NCBI GenBank assembly: GCA_946223355.1 | Contig: CAMIPB010000005.1 | Location: 28,366-92,365, forward strand | Length of the DNA: 64,000 nucleotides | Origin: an uncultured Corynebacterium sp. | GTDB taxonomy: Bacteria > Actinomycetota > Actinomycetes > Mycobacteriales > Mycobacteriaceae | Direction: 5' to 3' | Part shown: piece by piece, positions 34,481-41,699 of the stretch | How the letters are laid out: every line of letters starts with the position of its first letter | Position numbering within the stretch: the first letter of the stretch is position 1 | The notes under the pieces: generated by a model | Databases searched by the model: none | The model's input: only the letters and a program-made list of their open reading frames with translations | Told to the model about the DNA's origin: nothing | Program-made: the position numbers and the translations under genes

Positions 34481-34554
34481 CTGTTGCTAATAGCTGTCTA
34501 AAGCCGTTGACGTGGACAAACACGCCCCAAATAAACACGCTTAAGAACGACCAG

Positions 34555-34563
34555 TGCTAGTAT
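34555..34563 (+). promoter_or_regulatory. Extended -10 promoter candidate for mihF
   Basis: TGC-TAGTAT is a TGn-extended -10 element about 145 bases before the mihF start. No convincing -35 is seen. It is downstream of the pyr terminator, so the mihF-gmk-rpoZ genes need a promoter in this interval. Confidence 0.4.
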
Positions 34564-34603
34564 TGCCAGAAGTCGGTATCTTTGATTGACAAGGGGTGCC
34601 CGC

Positions 34604-34678
34604 ATGAGTTGCATTGCAGTTCGTGAGAGCGCCTTTGTGATATCGAGTATGAATGGCCAGAAAATGGCATTAAGTTAA
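34604..34678 (+). CDS. Possible 24-residue small ORF upstream of mihF
   Basis: ATG 34604 to TAA 34678 encodes MSCIAVRESAF...MALS. AAGGGG (34591-34596) lies seven bases before the ATG, a good ribosome site for this genome. The ORF ends 27 bases before the mihF start and lies downstream of the promoter candidate, so it would be in the mihF leader. No similarity is recognised; it could be a leader peptide, a small protein, or chance. Confidence 0.35.
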   Translation: MSCIAVRESAFVISSMNGQKMALS

Positions 34679-34705
34679 AAGACACCCTATGTATCGGAGG
34701 AAACC

Positions 34706-35026
34706 GTGGCACTTCCAAAGTTGACTGATGAGCAGCGTAAGGCAGCCCTCGCAAAGGCGGCTGAAGCTCGCAAGGCTCGTGCAGAACTTAAGGCAGACCT
34801 GAAGCGTGGAGCTACCAACCTAAAGGAAGTTCTGGAAAAGGCTGAGACCGACGTCATCATCGGCAAGACCCGCGTCAAGACCCTCCTCGAGGCTCTTCCT
34901 AAGGTGGGCAAGGTTAAGGCTGCTGAGATCATGGCTGAGCTCGAAATCGCTGAGTCCCGTAAGATCAAGGGCTTGGGAGAGCGCCAGCGTCAGGCACTTC
35001 TCGAGCGCTTCGGCTTCTCCGCGTAA
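34706..35026 (+). CDS. mihF: Actinobacterial integration host factor mIHF
   Basis: 106 residues, highly basic at the N-terminus (LTDEQRKAALAKAAEARKARAE), with the helix-turn-helix/HhH-like part VKTLLEALPKVGKVKA near 58 and the terminal RQRQALLERFGF. This is the essential nucleoid-associated and phage L5 integration factor of mycobacteria, of the S13-like H2TH fold. GTG start preceded by GGAGG. gmk follows after 17 bases, as in M. tuberculosis. Confidence 0.95.
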   Translation: MALPKLTDEQRKAALAKAAEARKARAELKADLKRGATNLKEVLEKAETDVIIGKTRVKTLLEALPKVGKVKAAEIMAELEIAESRKIKGLGERQRQALLERFGFSA

Positions 35027-35043
35027 TCTAGCGAGAACCCACA

Positions 35044-35616
35044 ATGCCAAATGGAAACAACCGAGGTCGTCTAGTTGTTTTGGCTGGACCCTCAGCAGTT
35101 GGAAAATCAACGGTAGTTTCTTGTTTGCGCGACAACGTCAAGGACCTGTACTTTAGCGTGTCCATGACGACCCGTCAGCCTCGTCCTGGAGAACAGGATG
35201 GGGTTGACTATTTCTTTGTGTCTCCGGCGAAGTTTCAAGAGCGTATTGACGCAGGTGAAATGCTTGAATGGGCGGATATTCACGGCGGACTTCAGCGCTC
35301 TGGAACTCCGGCTTCTCCTGTTAGAGAAGCATTGGATTCTGGGCGTCCTGTCCTGGTCGAAGTTGATTTGGTGGGCGCGCGCAATGTTAAACAATCAATG
35401 CCAGAGGCCAATACCGTGTTTTTGGCCCCTCCTTCTTGGGAGATCTTGGTCGAGCGTTTGACAGGTCGCGGCACCGAACCACAGGACGTGATTGAGCGAC
35501 GTCTTGAAACTGCTCGCAGTGAGATTGCTGCCCAGGACGAATTTGACCATATCGTGGTCAATGATGACCTGGATGAGGCAGTTTCACGCATTAGTGCTAT
35601 CCTGCAAGGCGAGTAA
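35044..35616 (+). CDS. gmk: Guanylate kinase
   Basis: 190 residues. Phosphorylates GMP to GDP. Walker A LAGPSAVGKSTVV near residue 14, GMP-binding SMTTRQPRPGEQDGVDYFF near 41 (Arg, Tyr), EWADIHGG near 72, and the lid RLTGRGTEPQDVIERRL near 137. Between mihF and rpoZ, the standard actinobacterial position. Confidence 0.96.
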   Translation: MPNGNNRGRLVVLAGPSAVGKSTVVSCLRDNVKDLYFSVSMTTRQPRPGEQDGVDYFFVSPAKFQERIDAGEMLEWADIHGGLQRSGTPASPVREALDSGRPVLVEVDLVGARNVKQSMPEANTVFLAPPSWEILVERLTGRGTEPQDVIERRLETARSEIAAQDEFDHIVVNDDLDEAVSRISAILQGE

Positions 35617-35715
35617 AAAGTGCGGTGAAGGCCGCAGACACAAAGATGAAGATATCGCGACATCGGAAATCTTTGACGTTTCATTTTCCCGTTAACTAGT
35701 GATGAGAAGGTGCAT

Positions 35716-36018
35716 GTGACCAACGTGACCACCAATGCAGTACCTGAAGCAGTAAAGCCAGAGGCAGTGTTTGACACACCTGAAGGAATTACCGCGCCAC
35801 CTATCGATGAGCTTTTGAATAAGGTTTCTTCGAAGTATGCGCTGGTTATCTTTGCTGCCAAGCGTGCACGCCAAATCAACTCCTACTACCAGGAGCAGGA
35901 CGAAGGTGTTTTTGAATTCATTGGACCTTTGGTAACACCAGAAACTGGTGAAAAGCCATTGTCCATCGCCTTGCGTGAGATTGATGCTGGCATGCTGGAG
36001 CATGAAGAAGGCAAATAG
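35716..36018 (+). CDS. rpoZ: RNA polymerase omega subunit
   Basis: 100 residues. Omega helps beta' folding and assembly. Core motif APPIDELLNKVSSKYALVIFAAKRARQIN (split as PPIDELLNKVSSKYALVI and AAKRARQIN) near residue 28, then EKPLSIALREI. GTG 35716 is preferred over GTG 35710, because GAGAAGG (35704-35710) is five bases ahead of the former. About 97 bases separate it from gmk, so a separate promoter is possible, though none is clear. A strong hairpin follows the stop. Confidence 0.93.
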   Translation: MTNVTTNAVPEAVKPEAVFDTPEGITAPPIDELLNKVSSKYALVIFAAKRARQINSYYQEQDEGVFEFIGPLVTPETGEKPLSIALREIDAGMLEHEEGK

Positions 36019-36033
36019 TTTTACCGTTTGTAC

Positions 36034-36071
36034 AGTGCGCGAGTTCCCTAGTTTTCAGGGGCTCGCGCACT
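36034..36071 (+). terminator. Strong hairpin after rpoZ (terminator-like, weak U-run)
   Basis: AGTGCGCGAG (36034-36043) is perfectly complementary to CTCGCGCACT (36062-36071), with an inner CCCT/AGGG extension. The stem is long and GC rich but is followed by TTGTGCG, not a U-tract, so it may cause partial termination or protect the 3' end. Confidence 0.55.
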
Positions 36072-36141
36072 TGTGCGTTGTAGGGCAGTAGACTTGGTAC
36101 GCAAAGTGTCATGGTACAAATTGACCAAAACTTGAAGGGCT

Positions 36142-37374
36142 GTGGAATTGAACATCGTTGTGGGTGTCGCCGGTGGTATCGCCGCGTACAAGGCGTGTCA
36201 TATTGTGCGCCGATTCAAGGAAGATGGACACGATGTTGTGGTGGTACCCACTGAAAACGCTTTGAAATTTGTTGGGTCAGCGACTTTCGAGGCTCTGTCT
36301 GGAAACCCAGTTGCGTCTTCTGTTTTTGACAGCGTCGATGAGGTTCGACATGTACGTGTAGGGCAAGAGGCAGATGCTGTAGTTATCGCTCCCACCACAG
36401 CCGATGTACTTGCGCGCATTTCTTCGGGAATGGCTAACGATATGTTGACCTCGACCGTTCTCGTGGCCACCTGTCCACTGATAGTGGCGCCGGCAATGCA
36501 CACCGAAATGTGGCTAAACGCAGCAACCCAACACAACGTAAGCGTGCTCCGCGAGCGCGGTATCACAGTTATTGAACCCGCCCATGGTCGCCTGACAGGG
36601 AAAGACACAGGTCCCGGACGCCTGCCGGATCCAGAGCAAATCGTGGAGATCGTTTATTCGCGGATCGAGGGAGTGGACTTCGCTCACACATTAGCTTCGA
36701 AAAAAATCGTCATTAGTGCAGGTGGCACTCTTGAGCCCATTGACCCAGTGCGCTTTATCGGTAATCGTTCCTCTGGACGACAAGGTTTTGCGCTCGCAGA
36801 AGTTGCGGCACAGCGCGGTGCCGAAGTTGTAATCGTGGCCGGCAACCATGAGCCTTTGCCAACGCCAGCGGGCGCGCGCATCGTTAGCGTAGAGACGACG
36901 CGCGAGATGGAGCAGGCTGTGCGTGCGGAATCTACTGATGCCGATGTGGTAATCATGGCTGCAGCAGTTGCAGACTTTAGGCCCGAGTCAGTTGCTGATT
37001 CGAAGCTGAAGAAGGAAAACAATGACGCCGGTCTTTCTACCGTGGAGCTAGCGGAAAATCCTGATATTTTGGCAGGACTCGTTAACGGACGGGCTGCCGG
37101 AGTGATATCAAAGTCCACAGTGCTTGTAGGTTTTGCTGCTGAAACCGGTGATGATGAATTCTCGGCGTTGGATTATGCGTCAAAGAAGTTTGAGCGTAAG
37201 GGCTGCGATATTCTCATGGCTAACGAGGTTGGCGGGGGAAAGGCATTCGGAACCACAGACAACCAAGGGTGGATTTTGACTAAAACTGGAGAACCAGTGG
37301 TAGTTGAAAAGGGCACCAAACAAATTGTTGCCGCCCAAATTCTCGATGAAGTTGCCCGCCATTTGCAGTTATAG
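36142..37374 (+). CDS. coaBC: Bifunctional phosphopantothenoylcysteine decarboxylase / phosphopantothenate-cysteine ligase
   Basis: 410 residues, two steps of coenzyme A synthesis. The N-terminal CoaC flavoprotein domain (about 1-185) has GVAGGIAAYKACHIVRRF, and PAMHTEMWLNAATQHN with the active-site region and the substrate clamp GRLTGKDTGPGRLPDP. The C-terminal CoaB domain has GGTLEPIDPVRFIGNRSSGRQG (split as GGTLEPIDPVRFIGNRSSG) near 193 and ADFRPESVADSKLKK near 274. Start GTG 36142 with AAGGG upstream. Its stop codon is part of the McbR-like operator of metK. Confidence 0.96.
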   Translation: MELNIVVGVAGGIAAYKACHIVRRFKEDGHDVVVVPTENALKFVGSATFEALSGNPVASSVFDSVDEVRHVRVGQEADAVVIAPTTADVLARISSGMANDMLTSTVLVATCPLIVAPAMHTEMWLNAATQHNVSVLRERGITVIEPAHGRLTGKDTGPGRLPDPEQIVEIVYSRIEGVDFAHTLASKKIVISAGGTLEPIDPVRFIGNRSSGRQGFALAEVAAQRGAEVVIVAGNHEPLPTPAGARIVSVETTREMEQAVRAESTDADVVIMAAAVADFRPESVADSKLKKENNDAGLSTVELAENPDILAGLVNGRAAGVISKSTVLVGFAAETGDDEFSALDYASKKFERKGCDILMANEVGGGKAFGTTDNQGWILTKTGEPVVVEKGTKQIVAAQILDEVARHLQL

Positions 37375-37387
37375 ACTGCTTGGTCTA
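37372..37387. promoter_or_regulatory. McbR-type operator upstream of metK
   Basis: TAGAC-TGCTTG-GTCTA is a perfect match to the TAGAC-N6-GTCTA operator of McbR, the TetR-type repressor of methionine, cysteine and SAM genes in C. glutamicum, where metK is a known target. It overlaps the coaBC stop codon and lies 12 bases before the -35 hexamer of metK. Effector there is S-adenosylhomocysteine. Confidence 0.85.
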
Positions 37388-37399
37388 GAGTGTTGTCCA

Positions 37400-37428
37400 T
37401 TGCAGGTCCTATCACAGCGACCTAACTA
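37400..37428 (+). promoter_or_regulatory. Promoter of metK
   Basis: TTGCAG (37400-37405) and TAACTA (37423-37428) are separated by 17 bases, which is optimal for the housekeeping sigma factor. The start of transcription would be near 37435, about 30 bases before the GTG. The McbR-type operator lies just upstream. Confidence 0.6.
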
Positions 37429-37463
37429 ATAAAGATTTCTACCAACTCAAAGGAACCTCGATC

Positions 37464-38699
37464 GTGACTATTAGCGACACTAAGTTGCGCCTTTTTACTT
37501 CGGAGTCTGTTACTGAGGGGCATCCGGACAAAATCTGTGACGCGATTTCTGACGCGATTCTAGATGCTCTTTTGTCTCAAGACCCACTAGCACGAGTGGC
37601 GGTAGAAACACTAGTGACCACGGGGCAGGTACACGTGGTTGGTGAAGTGCGTACATCGGCGTACGTAGAGATTCCTCAGTTAGTGCGGGAAACCTTGACA
37701 GAGATTGGCTTTGTTTCCTCCGATGTTGGTTTTGACGGTCGGACTTGCGGCGTCAACATTGCTATCGGCGAGCAGTCACAAGAAATTGGGCATGGCGTAG
37801 ATAATGCATCCGAAGTTCGTGAAGGAAAATCGACAGATGCTGATGATCAAGCCGGCGCTGGTGACCAAGGATTGATGTTCGGCTACGCAACAAACGAGAC
37901 CCCGGAGTTTATGCCGTTGCCAATTGCCTTAGCGCATCGTTTGTCGCGTCGTTTGACTCAGGTGCGCAAGGAGAATATCGTCCCGTCGTTGCGTCCGGAT
38001 GGCAAGACCCAGGTCACCATCGCTTACGATGACGACGATGTACCTGTAGCAATCGACACCGTAGTTGTGTCTACGCAGCACTCGCCTGAGGTCTCTCAGC
38101 AGTGGCTTGAGGAACAAATTCGTACTCACGTCGTCGATTATGTTCTCGTAGAAGCTGGACTAGTTGACCTGGATGTAGAAAACTACTCTCTTTTGGTCAA
38201 TCCTTCCGGGTCCTTCACCCTCGGCGGCCCGATGGGCGACGCGGGTCTGACCGGGCGCAAGATCATCGTGGATACCTACGGTGGAATGGCACGACACGGC
38301 GGCGGAGCTTTTTCTGGCAAAGACCCAAGCAAGGTGGACCGCTCAGCGGCATACGCCATGCGCTGGGTTGCCAAGAACGTGGTAGCCGCGGGCCTTGCGG
38401 ACAAAGTAGAAGTACAGGTGGCCTACGCTATCGGGCGAGCAACGCCAGTTGGTTTGTACGTGCAGAGCTTTGGGACCGCGAAAAACGGGCTCACAGACAG
38501 CCAGATCCAGGCCGCAGTGGAGCAGGTTTTTGATCTTCGCCCAGCAGCGATTATCAGCTCCCTAGACCTGCAAAAGCCTATCTATCGTCAGACAGCAGCT
38601 TACGGACACTTTGGCCGCACGGACTTGGATCTGCCGTGGGAGCGCACGGACCGCGTAGTGCAGTTGCAGGAGGCAGTACGCGGCTTATCGGCAGTGTAA
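37464..38699 (+). CDS. metK: S-adenosylmethionine synthetase
   Basis: 411 residues. Makes SAM from methionine and ATP. Seen: ESVTEGHPDKICDAISDAIL near the N-terminus (split as SVTEGHPDKICDAIS), GAGDQGLMFGYATNET near residue 130, GRKIIVDTYGGMARHGGGAF (split as IIVDTYGGMARHGG) near 268 and FSGKDPSKVDRSAAY near 285. GTG start with AAGGAAC upstream. Regulation by an McbR-type repressor is indicated by the operator 77 bases upstream. priA follows after 11 bases. Confidence 0.97.
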   Translation: MTISDTKLRLFTSESVTEGHPDKICDAISDAILDALLSQDPLARVAVETLVTTGQVHVVGEVRTSAYVEIPQLVRETLTEIGFVSSDVGFDGRTCGVNIAIGEQSQEIGHGVDNASEVREGKSTDADDQAGAGDQGLMFGYATNETPEFMPLPIALAHRLSRRLTQVRKENIVPSLRPDGKTQVTIAYDDDDVPVAIDTVVVSTQHSPEVSQQWLEEQIRTHVVDYVLVEAGLVDLDVENYSLLVNPSGSFTLGGPMGDAGLTGRKIIVDTYGGMARHGGGAFSGKDPSKVDRSAAYAMRWVAKNVVAAGLADKVEVQVAYAIGRATPVGLYVQSFGTAKNGLTDSQIQAAVEQVFDLRPAAIISSLDLQKPIYRQTAAYGHFGRTDLDLPWERTDRVVQLQEAVRGLSAV

Positions 38700-38710
38700 A
38701 ATAGCGCTTC

Positions 38711-40735
38711 ATGCCTAAACCTGAACTAGCCCCAACACAGCCAGTTGCTCACGTGCTGCCTTTGTTGGGGCTGCTGCATTTAGACAGAGGTTTTGATTAT
38801 GTAGTAAGTGCCAGTCAGGATGCGGAATGCAGGCCAGGAGTACGTGTCCGCATTAGGTTTCATGGCCGGTTGGTGGATGCGCTTGTCTTGGAGCGTAAAG
38901 GGACCTCAGACTTCAAGGGGCAACTGAAGTTTATCGAGCGGGTAGTTTCCCCGGAAGTTGTCTACCCGCCCCGAACGGCTGAGTTGATCGATGCGCTGGC
39001 GGCGAGGTACGCGGGCGCGCGGTCAGATCTGATTAGAAACGTAATCCCAGCGCGTCACGCTAAAGCCGAAGAAAGCGACTTTTCGCTCCCCTGGGAAGAT
39101 TTGGGTACTTGTGAAGAGCCCGATTTATCACCGTGGAGTGACTACGCTTTCGGGCAGTCCTTCGTTGATGCAGTGTTAGCCGGGCGCGCGCCTCGCGCGG
39201 CGTGGCAGCTTTTGCCAGGCAAGCCATGGGCAAAGGCCTTGGCATCATTGGCGGCGAAAGTCGCAATAGAAGGTGGCGGTGTCTTGCTGGTGGTGCCAAA
39301 TCAGCGCGACGTCGATAAGCTAGAGGCAGCGCTACGTGAGCTCGTGGGAGCCAAGCAGGTGACGGTGTTGACAGCGGCTTTAGGAGCGCAGGCCCGTTAC
39401 CGGCGGTATTTATCAATCGCACACGGACAGGCACGGATTGTTATTGGCACCCGCAATGCCGTTTATGCTCCGGTAGAAAATCTGAAGCTGTGCGCAGTGA
39501 TGTTCGATAGTGATGACAATTTAAGTGATCCTCGAGCGCCCTATGCACACGCGAGGGAAGTAGCAACGACGCGTGTAGCTCTCGAACAGTGCGCCTTGCT
39601 CGTCGGTGACTACATGCGTACAGCTCAGGCGCAGCTATTAGTGGAATCTGGCTGGGCTCAAAGCCTTGTTCCGGATTATGCCCGTTTGCTCGAGCAGCTG
39701 CCTGCCATTAGCGCCACGTCCGATTCACTGGCGGAAGCTGATCAACCTGAGCCAGCACGTTATGCGCGTATACCGACGAAAGCTTACCTTGCAATGAAGG
39801 CAGCTTTAAGGCGAGGGAAACCAGTCTTGGTCCAGGTGCCTCGCAAGGGCTACATGCCCTCCTTGGCCTGCGGAGACTGCCGAACTGCAGCACGATGTCG
39901 AGCATGCAACGGGCCGTTGGAATTGAAAACTGGTGGAAGCGGTGAGACTTCACCGCCCGCCTGCCGGTGGTGTGGCCGCCCGGAACCGCGCTTTAGCTGT
40001 ACTAACTGCGGTAGTGGGAGGCTGCGCGCAGTCGTGTTGGGAAGTCAGCGCACCGCCGAGGAACTGGGCATGGCCTTCGCACCAGCAACAGTGGTGAGTT
40101 CTGGTGGCAACAAGATTGTTGACGAGGTCGAAGACAAAGCAGCCATAGTGGTGGCGACGCCGGGTTCAGAGCCTGAAGTTGCGGGTGGGGCACGCTATGG
40201 AACCGTGGTGTTCTTGGATACGTGGGCTTTACTTAGCAGGCCTGATTTGCGAGCCGCAGAAGATGCATTAAGTAAGTGGTCGCAGGCAGCAGCGTTATGC
40301 GAGCCGAAAGATAACGGCGGAGAGGTCATCGTGGTTGCAGATGTGGCCAATCCAGCGGTTGGCGCATTTACCCGGTGGGACTTTGTTGGGCATGCAACCT
40401 CTGAACTTCATCAACGCAAGGAGGTAGGTTTTCCTCCTACTGTGCATATGGCGGCCATTGACGGCCCGGATAAGGCTATAGAAGACTTTCTAGACATTGT
40501 TGAGTTACCGGAAGGGGCGGAGGTTTTAGGTCCGGTAGATTTGCCACCTAGTGAATCACTACCCGGAACATATGATGAGAAATTGTACGGCAGGCCGCAA
40601 CGCATTTTGGTGAGAAGTCCGTTGGGGCCGCGGAATGAGCTTGGTTCCGCGCTACGCGCCGCTGCAATGTTCAAGAGTGCAAGTAAGGACGAGCTTCCGA
40701 TACGGATACAGGTCGACCCAATACACGTGGGTTAA
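38711..40735 (+). CDS. priA: Degenerate primosomal protein N' (PriA) lacking helicase motifs
   Basis: 674 residues, the actinobacterial PriA type. The N-terminal 3'-binding domain is present (VLPLLGLLHLDRGFDYVV; PGVRVRIRFHGRLVDALVL), and the zinc-binding region near 395-440 has CGDCRTAARCRACNGP, CRWCGRPEPRFSCTNCGSG. In place of Walker A there is LLPGKPWAKALASL, and in place of the DEEH box FDSDDNLSDPRAP, so ATP-driven unwinding is not expected. It is classed as a probable replication-restart protein without helicase activity. Between metK and fmt, as in mycobacteria and other corynebacteria. Confidence 0.9.
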   Translation: MPKPELAPTQPVAHVLPLLGLLHLDRGFDYVVSASQDAECRPGVRVRIRFHGRLVDALVLERKGTSDFKGQLKFIERVVSPEVVYPPRTAELIDALAARYAGARSDLIRNVIPARHAKAEESDFSLPWEDLGTCEEPDLSPWSDYAFGQSFVDAVLAGRAPRAAWQLLPGKPWAKALASLAAKVAIEGGGVLLVVPNQRDVDKLEAALRELVGAKQVTVLTAALGAQARYRRYLSIAHGQARIVIGTRNAVYAPVENLKLCAVMFDSDDNLSDPRAPYAHAREVATTRVALEQCALLVGDYMRTAQAQLLVESGWAQSLVPDYARLLEQLPAISATSDSLAEADQPEPARYARIPTKAYLAMKAALRRGKPVLVQVPRKGYMPSLACGDCRTAARCRACNGPLELKTGGSGETSPPACRWCGRPEPRFSCTNCGSGRLRAVVLGSQRTAEELGMAFAPATVVSSGGNKIVDEVEDKAAIVVATPGSEPEVAGGARYGTVVFLDTWALLSRPDLRAAEDALSKWSQAAALCEPKDNGGEVIVVADVANPAVGAFTRWDFVGHATSELHQRKEVGFPPTVHMAAIDGPDKAIEDFLDIVELPEGAEVLGPVDLPPSESLPGTYDEKLYGRPQRILVRSPLGPRNELGSALRAAAMFKSASKDELPIRIQVDPIHVG

Positions 40736-40745
40736 AGTAAACAGC

Positions 40746-41693
40746 ATGCGTTTAGTTTTTGCCGGTACTCCGGAGCCAGCAGTCGTAGCATTGCAGAAGC
40801 TCATTGACTCCTCCCATGAAATTGTCGCAGTACTTACTCGTCCAGATGCTCCCAAAGGCCGCGGCCGATCATTACACCCGAGCCCAGTTAAGGCCCTGGC
40901 GGTAGAACATGGAATTCAGGTACTGACCCCAGCCACGTTGAAGTCAGGTACAAAAGATGGCGATGCGATTAGGGAAACACTGAAAGAACTCGCACCAGAC
41001 GCCATCCCAGTGGTGGCCTACGGTAATTTGGTGCCTAAAGATTTGTTAGATCTGCCGAAGCACGGTTGGGTTAATCTGCACTTCTCCCTGCTGCCACAGT
41101 GGCGCGGCGCTGCGCCGGTTCAGGCCGCCATTGCACATGGCGACGATGTCACAGGCGCTACAACCTTCCGGATTGACGAAGGATTGGATACCGGTGACAT
41201 TTTGGGAACGGTAACTGAAGAAATCCAAGGCACCGATACAGCTGATGATTTGCTCACGCGGCTTGCGTATTCCGGTGCTGACTTGCTTGCTGTCACAATG
41301 GACGGCCTCGAATCCGGGACAATCATTCCGCGCCCCCAGGAAGGAACCCCAAGCCACGTTGGCAAGATAACCACCGCAGACGCCGAGATTACTTGGAACC
41401 AACCAGCTACCGCGGTAGATCGCCATATTCGCGCGCACACTCCAGGGCCGGGTGCCTGGACAATGTCTGGCGAGCAACGCTTTAAAATTGGTCCGGTCAC
41501 CGTAGACAATCAAGAAGATGACGTGCCAGTTTTAGCGCCAGGGGAGCTGCACTTCGAAAAGAATGCGGTTTACGTGGGCACCATGACCACACCGGTGCAA
41601 CTAGGAACGATCCAGGCACCAGGAAAAAAGTCTATGAACGCTGCGGATTGGGCACGTGGTTTAGGCGAGCGCCAACAAGAATTGAGGTTTTAA
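40746..41693 (+). CDS. fmt: Methionyl-tRNA formyltransferase
   Basis: 315 residues. Formylates initiator Met-tRNA using 10-formyl-THF. Seen: RLVFAGTPEPAVVALQKL at the N-terminus, DAPKGRGRSLHPSPVK near 41, NLHFSLLPQWRGAAPVQAAI (split as LHFSLLPQWRGAAPVQ) near 113 with the catalytic His-Ser-Leu-Leu-Pro, and DEGLDTGDIL near 147. ATG 40746 is used; a longer frame from 40635 is the 3' end of priA. No Shine-Dalgarno precedes it; TAAAGT lies seven bases before the ATG, so a leaderless transcript is possible. Confidence 0.96.
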   Translation: MRLVFAGTPEPAVVALQKLIDSSHEIVAVLTRPDAPKGRGRSLHPSPVKALAVEHGIQVLTPATLKSGTKDGDAIRETLKELAPDAIPVVAYGNLVPKDLLDLPKHGWVNLHFSLLPQWRGAAPVQAAIAHGDDVTGATTFRIDEGLDTGDILGTVTEEIQGTDTADDLLTRLAYSGADLLAVTMDGLESGTIIPRPQEGTPSHVGKITTADAEITWNQPATAVDRHIRAHTPGPGAWTMSGEQRFKIGPVTVDNQEDDVPVLAPGELHFEKNAVYVGTMTTPVQLGTIQAPGKKSMNAADWARGLGERQQELRF

Positions 41694-41699
41694 AAAACT

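Noticed and set aside
37388..37463. SAM riboswitch before metK
   Set aside because: The leader is about 30 bases from the predicted transcription start and forms no SAM-box structure; control by the McbR-type operator explains regulation.
40635..40745. N-terminal extension of fmt
   Set aside because: It overlaps priA; formyltransferases begin at RLVFAGTPE.
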